From: CAVXGU01 sp963761615
Lineage (GTDB): Bacteria > Acidobacteriota > Vicinamibacteria > Vicinamibacterales > CAVVIG01
Direction: 5' to 3'
Assembly (NCBI GenBank): GCA_963761615.1
Contig: CAVXGU010000003.1
Location: forward strand, 1,736,001-1,800,000
Length of the DNA stretch: 64,000 nucleotides
In this document: positions 49,364 to 58,486 of the stretch, in pieces
Layout: each line of letters starts with the position of its first letter
How positions within the stretch are numbered: the first letter of the stretch is position 1
Notes under the pieces: generated by a model
Databases searched by the model: none
What the model was told of the DNA's origin: nothing
The model's input: the letters and a program-made list of their open reading frames with translations, nothing else
Translations under genes and position numbers: made by a program

Positions 49364-50189
49364 ATGCCTGGCATCGACCCGTTTGCGAGCATCACCGGCG
49401 CCATCCTGAGCCTCCTGCTCCGGGACGGCGACCTGTTCGTCCGCCTCGGCCTGAACATGTTTCGGGGGGTGGCGGTCGTCCTGCTGGCGTGGTTCGGCAT
49501 CCGCGCCGCCCTGGCGAGCGCCGAGGGCGGCAGCGGCCTGCCGCTTGGTCGATTCGTCACCCTCGTCCTGACCATCGCCTTCGGGTTCGCGATGATCACC
49601 TACTACCGCGCGCCCATCCCCGGCCTCGGGCGCAGCTTCACGCAGCTCCTGACCGACGAGCCGATCTACCTGGCTCGCCAGCTCGAGATCACCCAGGTCC
49701 AGCAGCTGAGCGACCGGCTCAATCAGGTCTACCTGTCCCTCGAGCAGCCGACTGTCTTCAACGTGTCGGCGTTCGTCGGCTACCTGATCGTCGCCCTCGC
49801 GGTCACGGCCGCGCGCGTGGCGCTCCTGGCCGTGATCGCCTTCGGGCTGATTGCCACGGGCGTGGCGGTGCTGGTGGGGCCCGTGTTCATCCCGTTCTTC
49901 CTGGTCCCGCAGATGGAGTGGATGTTCTGGGGGTGGCTCCGCTCGCTCCTCCAGTACGCCTTCTACCAGGTCATCGCCCAGGCCTTCGTCTTCGTCGGCG
50001 GCCACGTTCCTGATGAACTTCCTGGACGCGTTTCCGCCGCCCTACACCGTCGATCGCATCCTCGTCGGCGGCTTCCATCTCGTGTTCCTGCTCCTGGCCT
50101 TCACGTATGGCCTGCTGAAGGTCCCGTCGCTCACGAACTCGCTCTTCTCCGGCCGGGCGGGGGAGACCGCCCTGCCGCTTCTGAGGTAG
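49364..50189 (+). CDS. trbL: TrbL/VirB6-type conjugal membrane protein (single-base shift)
   Basis: About 274 residues with at least five hydrophobic segments, for example NMFRGVAVVLLAWFGIRAAL, FVTLVLTIAFGFAMITYY, AFVGYLIVALAVTAARVALL and AVIAFGLIATGVAVLVGPVF. MEWMFWGWLRSLLQYAFYQV is typical of TrbL. One extra base near 50001 shifts the frame, after which ATFLMNFLDAFPPPYTVDRI and LVFLLLAFTYGLLKVPSLTN complete the protein. TrbL is the inner-membrane channel subunit. trbF starts 6 bases later. Confidence 0.86.
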
Positions 50190-50195
50190 CCGCCG

Positions 50196-50908
50196 ATGTC
50201 GACTAACGGACTCACGCTCCCGCCACCCGGCTACGAGTACGGCGAGGCACGCCGACGCTACGTCGAGCAGTACGGCTCCACCCGAGTGATGAACACCTAC
50301 TTGAAGGTGGCCGTCCTGGGCCTCTCCCTGGTGGCCATCGCCCTGGTCGGCCTCGTGATCCAGACGCAGCGAACCTATGGCCACGTGAAGCCCCTGGTCA
50401 TCCGGATCGACGATGTCGGGAAGGCCACGGCGGTCAGCTACGACACCCTGACCTACACGCCCCAGGCGCCGGAGCTCAAGTACTTCCTGGTGCAGTTCAT
50501 CACGAAGTACTACAGCCGGATCCGCGCGACGACCCGCCAGCAGTACGCCGAGTCGCTCTACTTCCTCGACGGGCGGCTGGCCGACGCCCTCATGGCCGCC
50601 AACCAGCAATCCGGCGCCCTCGAACGGTTCCTGGCGGGGGAGGGCGACGAGATCGAGGTGCACGTCAAGAACGTGACCCTCGAGGATCTGCGCCAGCCGC
50701 CCTACCGGGCGACCGTCGAGTTCGACGAGGTCCATCTCTCGCCCGCGACCCGGGCCGAAGTCCGTCGCGACACCTTCGTGGCCCACGTCGTCTTCGTCGT
50801 GCGGGACACCGTCGACAACGCCCGGATCCCCATCAATCCCCTGGGCCTGACCATCACGTACTTCCGTGAGGACCAGGCCTTCGTGGGGGACGGATCCCCC
50901 AGCCATGA
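50196..50908 (+). CDS. trbF: TrbF/VirB8-type conjugal protein
   Basis: About 236 residues. One N-terminal membrane helix (VAVLGLSLVAIALVGLVIQT) is followed by the periplasmic VirB8 fold: PLVIRIDDVGKATAVSYDTL, LKYFLVQFITKYYSRIRATT, and IPINPLGLTITYFREDQAFV near the end, as in TrbF. The literal frame runs on without a stop to 53108, because a run of five G near 50886 is probably mis-sized. The expected end is the TGA at 50906-50908, overlapping the ATG of the next gene. VirB8 proteins nucleate assembly of the inner-membrane complex. Confidence 0.85.
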
Positions 50909-51195
50909 TCGCGAATGCGCTGCTCGCCGCGAGCGTGATCAGCCTGGCGCTGCTCTTCGGGCTGATGCAGGGGTGCCCGTTCCTGATCCCCTATCGGGGG
51001 CTCCTGTGGGCGGCCTATGGCCGGACGCTGGGCCTCTGGGCCGGGGTCGTGTTCCTCAACCTCTTCGCGGGGTGCTATGCCCTCGCCCGCGTCCTGTTCC
51101 TGAAGGACACGGGGCAGAAGCTCGCCCACCTCGAGAAGCAGCTCCGGAGCGGGCGCAGCCTGTCCGAGGAGCTCGCGCAGCGGCTGCAGGAGTAA
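50905..51195 (+). CDS. Small two-helix membrane protein of the trb operon
   Basis: A 96-residue protein. Two hydrophobic helices (LLAASVISLALLFGLMQGCP, LGLWAGVVFLNLFAGCYALA) are followed by an amphipathic tail with TGQKLAHLEKQLRSGRSLSE. The start ATG overlaps the presumed trbF stop. I do not recognise a named Trb family; position and topology suggest an inner-membrane accessory, possibly an assembly or exclusion protein. The next gene starts 3 bases after its stop. Confidence 0.65.
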   Translation: MIANALLAASVISLALLFGLMQGCPFLIPYRGLLWAAYGRTLGLWAGVVFLNLFAGCYALARVLFLKDTGQKLAHLEKQLRSGRSLSEELAQRLQE

Positions 51196-51198
51196 CCC

Positions 51199-52104
51199 AT
51201 GGGACGAGGACGAGACCTGGATGCCCCGGACGTCGACGTCGATGCGCGCGAGCCCGGCGGCCGGGGAGATGCGGGATCGACGGCGGCGGTCGAGCCTTGG
51301 GCGAGGCCTCGCGACGAGACGCGGGACCCGGCGGCACGCGGGGGGCAGGGCAGGGGGTCGCAGGTCCATCCCGAGCGGCCGATCCTGTGGCGCGACCGGG
51401 TGGTCGAGGTGTCCCCGTCGGCGCGCGAGACGCTGCGCACCGTGGGGACCTTCCGCACCGTCGCGGTCGCCGACCTCGCGCGGACACGCTACGGCGGCGA
51501 CCGCGACCGGCTGGCCCGCGACCTCCGGTCGCTCGGACGCCGCGGCTGGCTGGTCCAGCACACCCCGCCGGGCCGCCGCGGCGGGCGGGGCGAGGCCGTC
51601 GTGACCCTCACGCGCGAGGGCCACGACATCACCCGCCGCTATCTCGGGCGGGAGGGGCAGGCGTTCCACTGGGGGCTGGTGAAACCGAAAGAGCACGCCC
51701 ACGACGCCGCACTCTTTCGCGTCGCCGAGGCCGAACGCGCACGGCTCGAGCGCGCCGGAGGCACCCTTCGCCGCGTCGTCCTCGACGCCGAGCTGAAGGG
51801 CCAGGTCGCCGCCCAGCGGAACGCCCCGGGCGCGCCGGCCGACCCGGAGGTCATCGCGCGCGCGCTCCACCTCCGGGTGGTGCATGGGACCGTGCAGATC
51901 CCGGACGTGCGTCTCGAGTACGAGACGCGGGAGGGCACTGTGGCGCGCGTCGACCTCGAGCTCGCCACCGAGCACTACAAGCCGTCGCAGGTCGCCGCCA
52001 AGGCGCAGGCGGGCTTCACGATCTACGCACCGGCGTCGCAGACCGGACGCCTGACCGCCGCTCTCGAAGACCGCGGCGTTGTCGCGGAGATCGTCTCGCT
52101 ATGA
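51199..52104 (+). CDS. Replication-relaxation-like winged-helix protein
   Basis: A 301-residue protein. The first ~75 residues are disordered and rich in Asp, Arg and Gly. Residues ~75-150 form a winged helix (SARETLRTVGTFRTVAVADL, LARDLRSLGRRGWLVQHTPP, TLTREGHDITRRYLG), and the C-terminal part (HLRVVHGTVQIPDVRLEYET, RVDLELATEHYKPSQVAAKA) forms an alpha/beta domain. The order resembles replication-relaxation (PF13814-type) proteins that sit beside coupling proteins on plasmids and ICEs, where they may act in DNA processing. The match is by pattern only. Its stop overlaps the next start (ATGA). Confidence 0.6.
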   Translation: MGRGRDLDAPDVDVDAREPGGRGDAGSTAAVEPWARPRDETRDPAARGGQGRGSQVHPERPILWRDRVVEVSPSARETLRTVGTFRTVAVADLARTRYGGDRDRLARDLRSLGRRGWLVQHTPPGRRGGRGEAVVTLTREGHDITRRYLGREGQAFHWGLVKPKEHAHDAALFRVAEAERARLERAGGTLRRVVLDAELKGQVAAQRNAPGAPADPEVIARALHLRVVHGTVQIPDVRLEYETREGTVARVDLELATEHYKPSQVAAKAQAGFTIYAPASQTGRLTAALEDRGVVAEIVSL

Positions 52105-53108
52105 CCCCCCTCGATCCGCGCGCCGACGCCATCGAAGGGCTGGGCTATCCGCCCCGGCAGGCCGCGTTCCTGGCCTGCGTCACCCGCCACGGCGGCTACT
52201 TCGTTCGGCGGCAGTACCTCGACTGGATGGGCTGCACCAAAGGCCGCGCCGTCGTCGAGTTCACCCGCCGCCTCCTGGCCCGCCGCCACGCAACGCGGCA
52301 CACCTTCTGCCGCACCACCCACGTCTACCACCTCGCCTCGCAAGCGCTCTATCGTGGCGTGCCCGAGACGACGCCGAGCGACCGGCGCCGCCGCTCGGCG
52401 CTGGCCATCAAGGTCCGCCTGATGAGCCTCGACTTCGGTGCCGCACGTCCCGATCTGACCGTCCTGGCCACGGAAGCCGAGCGTGTCGCCTACTGCGACC
52501 GGCTGGGCATCGACCGCGCGCGCTTGCCCCAGCATCCCGTCCGACAGTTTCGCTCGTCGCTGGACACGGTGCGGTACTTTCCCGAGCCGGTGCTGTTCGC
52601 CGTCCAGGACCTCGCCGGGCCTGCCCCCAGGGTCGTGTGTGTCTACGTGGATGACGGGGCGCGCTCGCAGGCGGGCTTCGCCACGTTCCTCCGCCACCAC
52701 GCCTCGCTGCTGGCCGTCCTGCCGCGCTGGCGGGTCGTGTATGTCGGGGAGATGCCGCAGCAGACGGCGCTGGCGGCCGGCGTCTTCCGGCGGGCGTTCG
52801 GGGCCACCGCGGACCTGCCGCCCGGGCTCGCCCGCGACGACATCGGCGCGTTCTTCCGCCTCCGTCGCCTCTATGAACGGGAGGCTTGGGCCGAGCTGCG
52901 CACCGAGGGGCTCGACCGCTTCCTGACCTGGCGCGCCCGGGTCGGCGCGGACCTCGACCCCCTCTATGCGGCGTGGCTGGTTGAGGGGGAGGTGGCCCTG
53001 GTTCGCGAAGGCCTCCCCGGGGCCGACGGTCAGGGGATCTCGCGCTTCGAGGCGGTGGTGGCGTCCCATCGCTACCTGGCGACGGAGGGGATCGAGGCCC
53101 ATGTCTGA
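52101..53108 (+). CDS. Conserved hypothetical protein paired with the winged-helix gene
   Basis: A 335-residue soluble protein. It begins with a wing-helix-like unit: AIEGLGYPPRQAAFLACVTR, HGGYFVRRQYLDWMGCTKGR, AVVEFTRRLLARRHATRHTF. This is followed by an alpha/beta body (RQFRSSLDTVRYFPEPVLFA, VVCVYVDDGARSQAGFATFL, WRVVYVGEMPQQTAL). The FV(R)RQYLDW...G block is reminiscent of DNA-binding starts in ICE proteins. I have no family. The four-base overlap with the preceding gene suggests a working pair, and the position before the coupling protein hints at DNA transfer processing. Intact. Confidence 0.6.
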   Translation: MTPLDPRADAIEGLGYPPRQAAFLACVTRHGGYFVRRQYLDWMGCTKGRAVVEFTRRLLARRHATRHTFCRTTHVYHLASQALYRGVPETTPSDRRRRSALAIKVRLMSLDFGAARPDLTVLATEAERVAYCDRLGIDRARLPQHPVRQFRSSLDTVRYFPEPVLFAVQDLAGPAPRVVCVYVDDGARSQAGFATFLRHHASLLAVLPRWRVVYVGEMPQQTALAAGVFRRAFGATADLPPGLARDDIGAFFRLRRLYEREAWAELRTEGLDRFLTWRARVGADLDPLYAAWLVEGEVALVREGLPGADGQGISRFEAVVASHRYLATEGIEAHV

Positions 53109-53259
53109 CCGCGTAAACCCCGGGGCGCCGCTGTCGTGCCCGTGCCACGCGGGTTCCCGGCACGGGGCCGCTCGGCCGTCCGAGCGGCCTGGGCGCAAGC
53201 GCCCGCACGACCGCGGGTTGACCGCGCCGCCGTGTGGCGTCGCAGCACCAGAGCACCGA

Positions 53260-53349
53260 GGGTCCGAGACAGGAGCGACCCCGTGTCCGGCGGACCGGGC
53301 GGCTGGCAGCCCGCGTACCACGCCGTGGGGTCGCTCCTGTCTCGGACCC
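53260..53349. repeat. 23-bp perfect inverted repeat (oriT or regulatory candidate)
   Basis: Arms 53260-53282 and 53327-53349 are exact reverse complements over 23 bp (starting GGGTCCGAGACAG), separated by 44 bases. The structure lies in a 320-bp gap between the unknown 335-residue gene and the ribbon-helix-helix/coupling-protein unit. No gene is supported in 53109-53429. The position suits an oriT or a strong terminator or attenuator. Confidence 0.9.
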
Positions 53350-53429
53350 GTGATCACGACGCGAACAACGAACGATCGCACCGGCGCATCACCCGCAGAC
53401 GCGCGACGCGATCACGAAAGGATTTCGCC

Positions 53430-53753
53430 GTGCCGCTGATTCCTGCACCACCCGCCGTGCCAGACCGAGATCCTGTGCCGTTGCGCCTGGAGCGCGAACT
53501 GCACGCGCAGCTGCGCGACTACGCCGAGTTCCTCGGCAGCACCAAGGAGTACATCGTGTCGGAGGCCCTGCGCCGCGTCTTCCGCCACGACAAGGACTTC
53601 CTCGCGTGGCAGCGTGCTCGACAGCAGGCGAGCCAGCGCTCGACCGCAACCGCACCGGCACCTCCCGCCGCTCAGACCGACCCGTCGCCTGACACGACGC
53701 GGCCTGCAACCCCAGAGGCGACACGCCGTTCAGCCGGCAAGGACCGCCCGTGA
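53430..53753 (+). CDS. Ribbon-helix-helix-like accessory protein
   Basis: A 107-residue protein from GTG 53430 behind a GAAAGGA ribosome site. Residues 12-55 (PVPLRLERELHAQLRDYAEF, LGSTKEYIVSEALRRVFRHD) have the strand-helix-helix pattern of RHH DNA-binding proteins. The rest is a low-complexity Ala/Pro/Thr/Ser tail. Such proteins serve as relaxosome accessory factors or autorepressors next to oriT and coupling-protein genes. Its stop overlaps the coupling protein start (GTGA), so the two are co-translated. Confidence 0.72.
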   Translation: MPLIPAPPAVPDRDPVPLRLERELHAQLRDYAEFLGSTKEYIVSEALRRVFRHDKDFLAWQRARQQASQRSTATAPAPPAAQTDPSPDTTRPATPEATRRSAGKDRP

Positions 53754-55732
53754 GGCAGCTGCTCGAGCACCGGGCGTGGGTGAGCGGCGCGGTCGCCGGC
53801 ATCATCGGCCTCGCGGGCCGCACGATCGTCCCGTGGCGCGCCGACGATCCGATCCTGGGGCTGATCGCCGTGTATCGGCCCGGGCTCTATCGCACGCTGT
53901 ACGTGGGGTACGTCACGCTGCTCTTCACGACGCCGTACCTGGCCGCGTCGGTGATCGGTGCGCTCGCGTACATCTTCATCCGCGGGCGGCAGCCGCACGG
54001 CGCACCGGGGCCGTTGCCCCCGTTTCCGGAGGTCGAGACCCGCGAATCCTTGTTCGTCGTGCTCGGCGAGCAGCACCATCCGCTCAAGCCGGTGCCGGTC
54101 GAACATCCGACGTGGTTGACCGTGCCCGCGGCCGGGCTCTTCACCGGCATCGCCGTGATCGGCGCCGTCGGCAGTGGCAAGACCACCGGCTGCCTCTATC
54201 CCTATGCCGACCAGGTCCTCGGCTACCGGTCGACGGATCCGGCGCGCCGCATCGGCGGCCTCGTCCTCGAGGTCAAGGGCGACTTCTGCCATGACATCCG
54301 ACGCCTGCTGCAGCAGCACGGGCGCGGGGACGACTACCTGGAGGTCAGCCTGGACGGCGCCTGGCGCTACAACCCGCTCCACAACGACCTCGACGCCTAC
54401 GCCCTCGCCTACGGGATCGCGTCCCTGGTGAACGCCGTATTCGGGAAAGGGAAGGAGCCGTTCTGGCAGCAGGCGTACACGAACCTCGTGAAGTTCATCA
54501 TCCTGCTGCACAAGGTGGTCGACGACTACGTGACGCTGTTCGACGTGTACGAGTGCGCGATCAACCCGGATCGGCTGGCTGAGAAGTTGGCGGAAGGCGA
54601 GCGGCGGCTCATGCCGGGGACCGAGATCGTCTTCCCGCTTCAGGCGTATACAACGGACGCCGGCTGGAGCGGATTGGGCATTCAGCAAGATCCGGTATCC
54701 GGCGAGATGGTTGGGCCCGACACGGATGAGCTCCGCCAGCGTCTCGAGGTGGGCCACGTCGCGTACAGCCGGCGCCGCAAGACCAGCGACTCCGATCCGC
54801 GGCAGCAACAGCTCGAGGCGGTCAAGCGGTGGTTCGAGCACGACTGGCGCCGGATCGAACCCAAGCTGCGGACCTCCATCATCGAGGGAATCTCGGTGTT
54901 CCTGTCGCTCTTCGATGACAGTCCCGCCGTGAAGTACGTCTTCTGTCCGCCCAAGGCGTGCTACGACCCCATCGCGAATGCCGATGGGCGGCACGGCCGG
55001 CCCCTTCCGCCGTTCGGCATGCTCCTCGACACCGGCCGGATGTGTGCCCTGAACTTCCCCATGGCCACGAACCCCGCGCTCGCCAAAGTCATCGGGACGA
55101 TGATGAAGCAGGACTTCCAGCGAGCCGTCCTGGCGCGCATCCCGGCCATGGCCGCGCAATCCGATCGGCCCTGGCGCGAAGTGCTGTTCCTTTGCGACGA
55201 GTACCACGCGTTCGCGACGGCAGGGGAGGAAGATCCGACCGGTGACGAGAAGTTCTTCAGCCTCTCACGCCAAGGCAAGTGCATCGCGATCGTCGCTACG
55301 CAGAGCTTGAGCTCGCTCAAATCGGCGCTTCCGGGCGAGAGCTGGCGGACCCTCCTGCAGACCTTCCGGACGAAGGTGTTCCTGACGCTCACGGACGACT
55401 TCAGTGCGAAGGTGGCGAGCGACCTCTGCGGCAGGGCCGAGCGCCTCGTGCCGCAGTACCACCTGGCCGAGAGTGGCCAGGACGCCCGGATCAGCGTGCT
55501 GACCGGGCAGGCGGCCGCCCACAAGTCGACGATCAGTACCTCGAAGAGCTACGCGGTACACCGCGACAACGTCTTCGAGGCCAAGGTCTTCGCCGAGCTG
55601 CGGAACGCCCAGGCGGTGGCGCTGGCGTACGACGGCTTCAATCCTCACCCGCCGACGTACTGCTACCTCAAGCCCAGCTACTTGGATCGCAAGCGGACGT
55701 ACTTCGACCAGGTGCGTCGAGGAGAGGTGTGA
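53750..55732 (+). CDS. VirD4/TraG-type coupling protein
   Basis: An intact 660-residue protein. Two N-terminal membrane segments (AVAGIIGLAGRTIV and YVTLLFTTPYLAASVIGALA) precede Walker A GAVGSGKTTG near residue 142 and GLVLEVKGDFCHDIRRLLQQ. Walker B is VLFLCDEYHAFAT, followed by SLSRQGKCIAIVATQSLSSL and FRTKVFLTLTDDFSAKVASD, as in TraG/VirD4 ATPases. It delivers the relaxase-DNA complex to the T4SS. The start is GTG, overlapping the RHH gene stop. trbB follows after 2 bases. Confidence 0.92.
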   Translation: MRQLLEHRAWVSGAVAGIIGLAGRTIVPWRADDPILGLIAVYRPGLYRTLYVGYVTLLFTTPYLAASVIGALAYIFIRGRQPHGAPGPLPPFPEVETRESLFVVLGEQHHPLKPVPVEHPTWLTVPAAGLFTGIAVIGAVGSGKTTGCLYPYADQVLGYRSTDPARRIGGLVLEVKGDFCHDIRRLLQQHGRGDDYLEVSLDGAWRYNPLHNDLDAYALAYGIASLVNAVFGKGKEPFWQQAYTNLVKFIILLHKVVDDYVTLFDVYECAINPDRLAEKLAEGERRLMPGTEIVFPLQAYTTDAGWSGLGIQQDPVSGEMVGPDTDELRQRLEVGHVAYSRRRKTSDSDPRQQQLEAVKRWFEHDWRRIEPKLRTSIIEGISVFLSLFDDSPAVKYVFCPPKACYDPIANADGRHGRPLPPFGMLLDTGRMCALNFPMATNPALAKVIGTMMKQDFQRAVLARIPAMAAQSDRPWREVLFLCDEYHAFATAGEEDPTGDEKFFSLSRQGKCIAIVATQSLSSLKSALPGESWRTLLQTFRTKVFLTLTDDFSAKVASDLCGRAERLVPQYHLAESGQDARISVLTGQAAAHKSTISTSKSYAVHRDNVFEAKVFAELRNAQAVALAYDGFNPHPPTYCYLKPSYLDRKRTYFDQVRRGEV

Positions 55733-55734
55733 CC

Positions 55735-56746
55735 GTGAGCTTCGAGGTGATCCTGCCGTTCCTCCGCCCGATCGCCGGCTTCATTCAGGACGCAGACGTC
55801 AGCGAGATCATGGTGAACCCCGGGGGGCGGGTATTCGTCGAACGGCTCGGGACCATCGAGGAAGTTGCGCAAGTCCGCCTCTCGGAACACAACCTCCAGG
55901 TGGCGGTTCGGAACATCGCGCGTCTCCTTGGTGATGATGTTTCAGAGGAGCAGCCCATCCTCGACGCCAGGCTGCCGGATGGCTCGCGCGTTGCGGCCGT
56001 ACTGCCGCCGTGCAGCTTGAGCGGGACCACGCTCACCATCCGCAAGTTCCGGAGGGGTTTCTACACTGTCGACGAACTGATCAGGGCCGGTACCGTCACC
56101 GGCCAGGCGCTCGACGAAATCCAACTCGCGCTTGAGCAGCGTCGGAACATCCTCATCAGCGGCGGCACCAGTACCGGAAAGACGACCCTGCTGAACGCCC
56201 TGGCAGCTTTGCTGCCCGAGAACGATCGGATCGTGGTGATCGAAGACACGGCCGAGTTGCAGATACAGAAGCCGAATGTCGTGCGGTTCGAGGCACGCCG
56301 GTACTCTGCGAGGGCTTCCGGCGGTGACCATCCGCGACCTGCTGCGAGCGACCTTGCGGCACCGTCCCGATCGGATCCTGCTAGGGGAGGTCCGAGGAGG
56401 CGAAGCGTACGACCTGCTTCAGGCGCTGAACACGGGCCACGGAGGGTCGATGTGCACGATTCACGCGAATTCTCCCCAGCAGGCGCTGTCCAGGCTTGCG
56501 TCGTGCGTCCTGCAGTCTGGGGTCGACCTGCCGTACCGCGCCGTGCGCCAGCAGATCGCGGACTCGATCAACTTGGTCCTTCAGCTCGACCGGCGCAATG
56601 GCAAACGTTTGGTGTCCGCCATTGCGCACGCCGAAAGGTACCTTCCGGCAAGCGACGAGTACCTGCTAAACACCGCTCCGAACGACGAAATGCTCGAAGG
56701 ATTGCACCGGCTGGTCCCTGCGACGGCCTCGGACGTGGAAGGGTAG
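55735..56746 (+). CDS. trbB: TrbB/VirB11-type secretion ATPase (single-base shift)
   Basis: About 336 residues from GTG 55735. DADVSEIMVNPGGRVFVERL is the VirB11 N-terminal block, then FTI-type motif GTTLTIRKFRRGFYTVDELI, Walker A GGTSTGKTTLLNALAALLPE, Asp box VVIEDTAELQIQKPNVVRFE. One extra base near 56310 shifts the frame, after which LPAVTIRDLLRATLRHRPDR, ILLGEVRGGEAYDLLQALNT and GHGGSMCTIHANSPQQALSR complete the Walker B and His box. It is a hexameric cytoplasmic ATPase of pilus assembly. Placement at the operon end, after the coupling protein, differs from RP4, where trbB comes first. Confidence 0.9.
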
Positions 56747-56801
56747 GACGCGACGGCCGGGTTCCGCCAGACGTCGGCCGCAAGGGCAAGGAAAGGGCAG
56801 C

Positions 56802-57014
56802 ATGCGAACAGCAACTGAACCGGTATCCGATACAGGGTCGGCCTGGATCACGCCCCGACAGGCAGCTGCGTATCTGGGGGTCGGGGTGGACACAATTTAC
56901 GACGCCTGCGCGACGGGGGCGCTGAAGCACGTTAAACTTGGCCACCGTACCATTCGCCTGCGCCGCGAGTGGATCGATCGCTGGGTGGAGAGGTACGCGG
57001 CGCCTGCGGACTGA
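56802..57014 (+). CDS. Excisionase-like helix-turn-helix protein
   Basis: A 70-residue protein. Residues 15-68 form an excisionase-family HTH (AWITPRQAAAYLGVGVDTIY, DACATGALKHVKLGHRTIRL, RREWIDRWV). Its location 15 bases upstream of the integrase on the same strand supports a role in directing excision, or in regulating the integrase. It begins 55 bases after trbB and has an AAAGGGCAGC ribosome site. It is shorter and distinct from the AlpA-like protein at 4508. Confidence 0.85.
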   Translation: MRTATEPVSDTGSAWITPRQAAAYLGVGVDTIYDACATGALKHVKLGHRTIRLRREWIDRWVERYAAPAD

Positions 57015-57029
57015 CAGGGGAGGAGCGTC

Positions 57030-58424
57030 ATGTCGCGCACTCCGGTGAGCAAGGTCAGGGGCCTCCACAAACACCACAGCCGCGGCTGCCCGAACCGAGG
57101 CGGCAAGCCCACCAACTGCGACTGTCCCTGGTACGCGTTCTACAAGCGCGTCCAGAAAGGGCTCGCCGAATGGTGCGGGAAGGAGGTCAATCCGCGTACG
57201 CTCGGGCCAGCAGTGCTCGTACTCAATCGGCTCAAGGCCGCGATCGACAACCGCACCTACAGCCCAGACGGCGAGCGAAGGTCGCTCGGGTCCGGGCAGC
57301 GCTTCAGTGACTTCGTGCAGGAATGGCAGACGCACTATGCTGAAGTTCACCATCTCTCGGCAAACTCGCTCAAAGCCATGCTCGATGTCCTTGTGGAGGG
57401 ACTCGGCCAGCACAGCCTGGAACACCTGGCCGGGGCGTCGTTGCAGATCGAGCGCTGGTTGAATGCAGCCCAAAGCGAGCGGAACTGGTCCGACAATACT
57501 TGGAACCGCTACTACGAGTTGCTGAATACCGTGTTCAACCGGGCCATCAAGTGGAAGACGAACGGCGTGTCGCGGATGGCTTTCAATCCGATGGCTTCCA
57601 TCGAGAAGCGGACGGGCACAAAGAGGAAGTTCGAGACGCGCCTCGAGGAGCAAGCCGAGCAGGCGCTGATCGCGGCGTGCGACAAGTTGAACCGGCCGCA
57701 GCATCAGCCGCACAGTCAGCTGTTGACGTGGGAGATTGTCAACAAGTTGCGAGAGCGAGCTGCAGCAGGCGAGCAACAGTCGAAGCTGGCCGCTGAGTAT
57801 CGGATCTCACGCGGACTATGCTGCCAGATCGTCAAGGGTGAGATCTGGAATCCAGACAAGTATCGAACCGGCACCAAGGGTGATGAAATGCGGCGGCGAT
57901 TGTATGCCGCGTTCGACCTGGGGCTCCGCCACGGCGAAATCGTACAGCTGCAGCTGAAGCACGTGAACTTCAAGCCGATCAAGGTGGCCATCGACGGGGA
58001 GGTCCGCGAAGTCTTGTCGATCGCGTTGCCGCCTGCCGTGACGAAGGGCGGCAAGACCACGGGAGAGATGGAATACGTGTACGCGGGCACCGAACGGCTG
58101 CGGCGCGAACTCGGCAATCGTCGGTTTGCACTCAAGCGCAACCCGGAGGCGTACGTGTTCGGCACCGAGAGCGGAAAGCCGGTCAAGAACTTCAAGCGGA
58201 TGTGGCGTGAGTTGTTCAAGCTCGCCGGGCTGGATTATGGCCGCGCGAAGGGTCTCACCTGGCACACGATCCGCCACGAGTTCGTCTCACGGAACATCGA
58301 GAACACCGGCGACCCCGTCGTGACGCAGCGTCTCGCACGCCACAAAGACGGCCGGACGACGCAGGGCTACATGCACGCGCGCGAATCGCGGGTGATGGCC
58401 GCGGTCGTTCGATTGAACCAGTGA
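57030..58424 (+). CDS. int: Tyrosine recombinase/integrase with an embedded HTH
   Basis: A 464-residue integrase. The N-terminus has a Cys/His cluster (GLHKHHSRGCPNRGGKPTNC then DCPWYAFYKR), followed by a SAM-like core-binding domain. Catalytic residues visible are Arg in LGLRHGEIVQLQLKH, HxxR in WHTIRHEFVSRNIE, and His/Tyr in LARHKDGRTTQGYMHARES. Between the domains, residues ~228-282 contain an unusual helix-turn-helix (LRERAAAGEQQSKLAAEYRI, SRGLCCQIVKGEIWNPDKYR) like those of homing endonucleases and resolvases. The gene lies at the right end of the conjugation module, far from tRNA-Pro, so its attachment site may be to the right or has been displaced. Confidence 0.92.
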   Translation: MSRTPVSKVRGLHKHHSRGCPNRGGKPTNCDCPWYAFYKRVQKGLAEWCGKEVNPRTLGPAVLVLNRLKAAIDNRTYSPDGERRSLGSGQRFSDFVQEWQTHYAEVHHLSANSLKAMLDVLVEGLGQHSLEHLAGASLQIERWLNAAQSERNWSDNTWNRYYELLNTVFNRAIKWKTNGVSRMAFNPMASIEKRTGTKRKFETRLEEQAEQALIAACDKLNRPQHQPHSQLLTWEIVNKLRERAAAGEQQSKLAAEYRISRGLCCQIVKGEIWNPDKYRTGTKGDEMRRRLYAAFDLGLRHGEIVQLQLKHVNFKPIKVAIDGEVREVLSIALPPAVTKGGKTTGEMEYVYAGTERLRRELGNRRFALKRNPEAYVFGTESGKPVKNFKRMWRELFKLAGLDYGRAKGLTWHTIRHEFVSRNIENTGDPVVTQRLARHKDGRTTQGYMHARESRVMAAVVRLNQ

Positions 58425-58486
58425 CGGAGGCATGGAGGCCGGCCGCTGAGAAATATCGTGCGCGCCCGGCGCTGACAGCGGTTCTC

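Noticed and set aside
50196..53108. A single 970-residue protein
   Set aside because: The long open frame joins trbF to a shifted reading of other genes. The TrbF family ends near 50890, and distinct genes with starts and overlaps lie at 50905, 51199 and 52101.
58425..58486. Right attachment site directly after the integrase
   Set aside because: No repeat of the tRNA-Pro 3' end (GGTTCAAATCCTCTCGCCCC) is present here or elsewhere that I could find.
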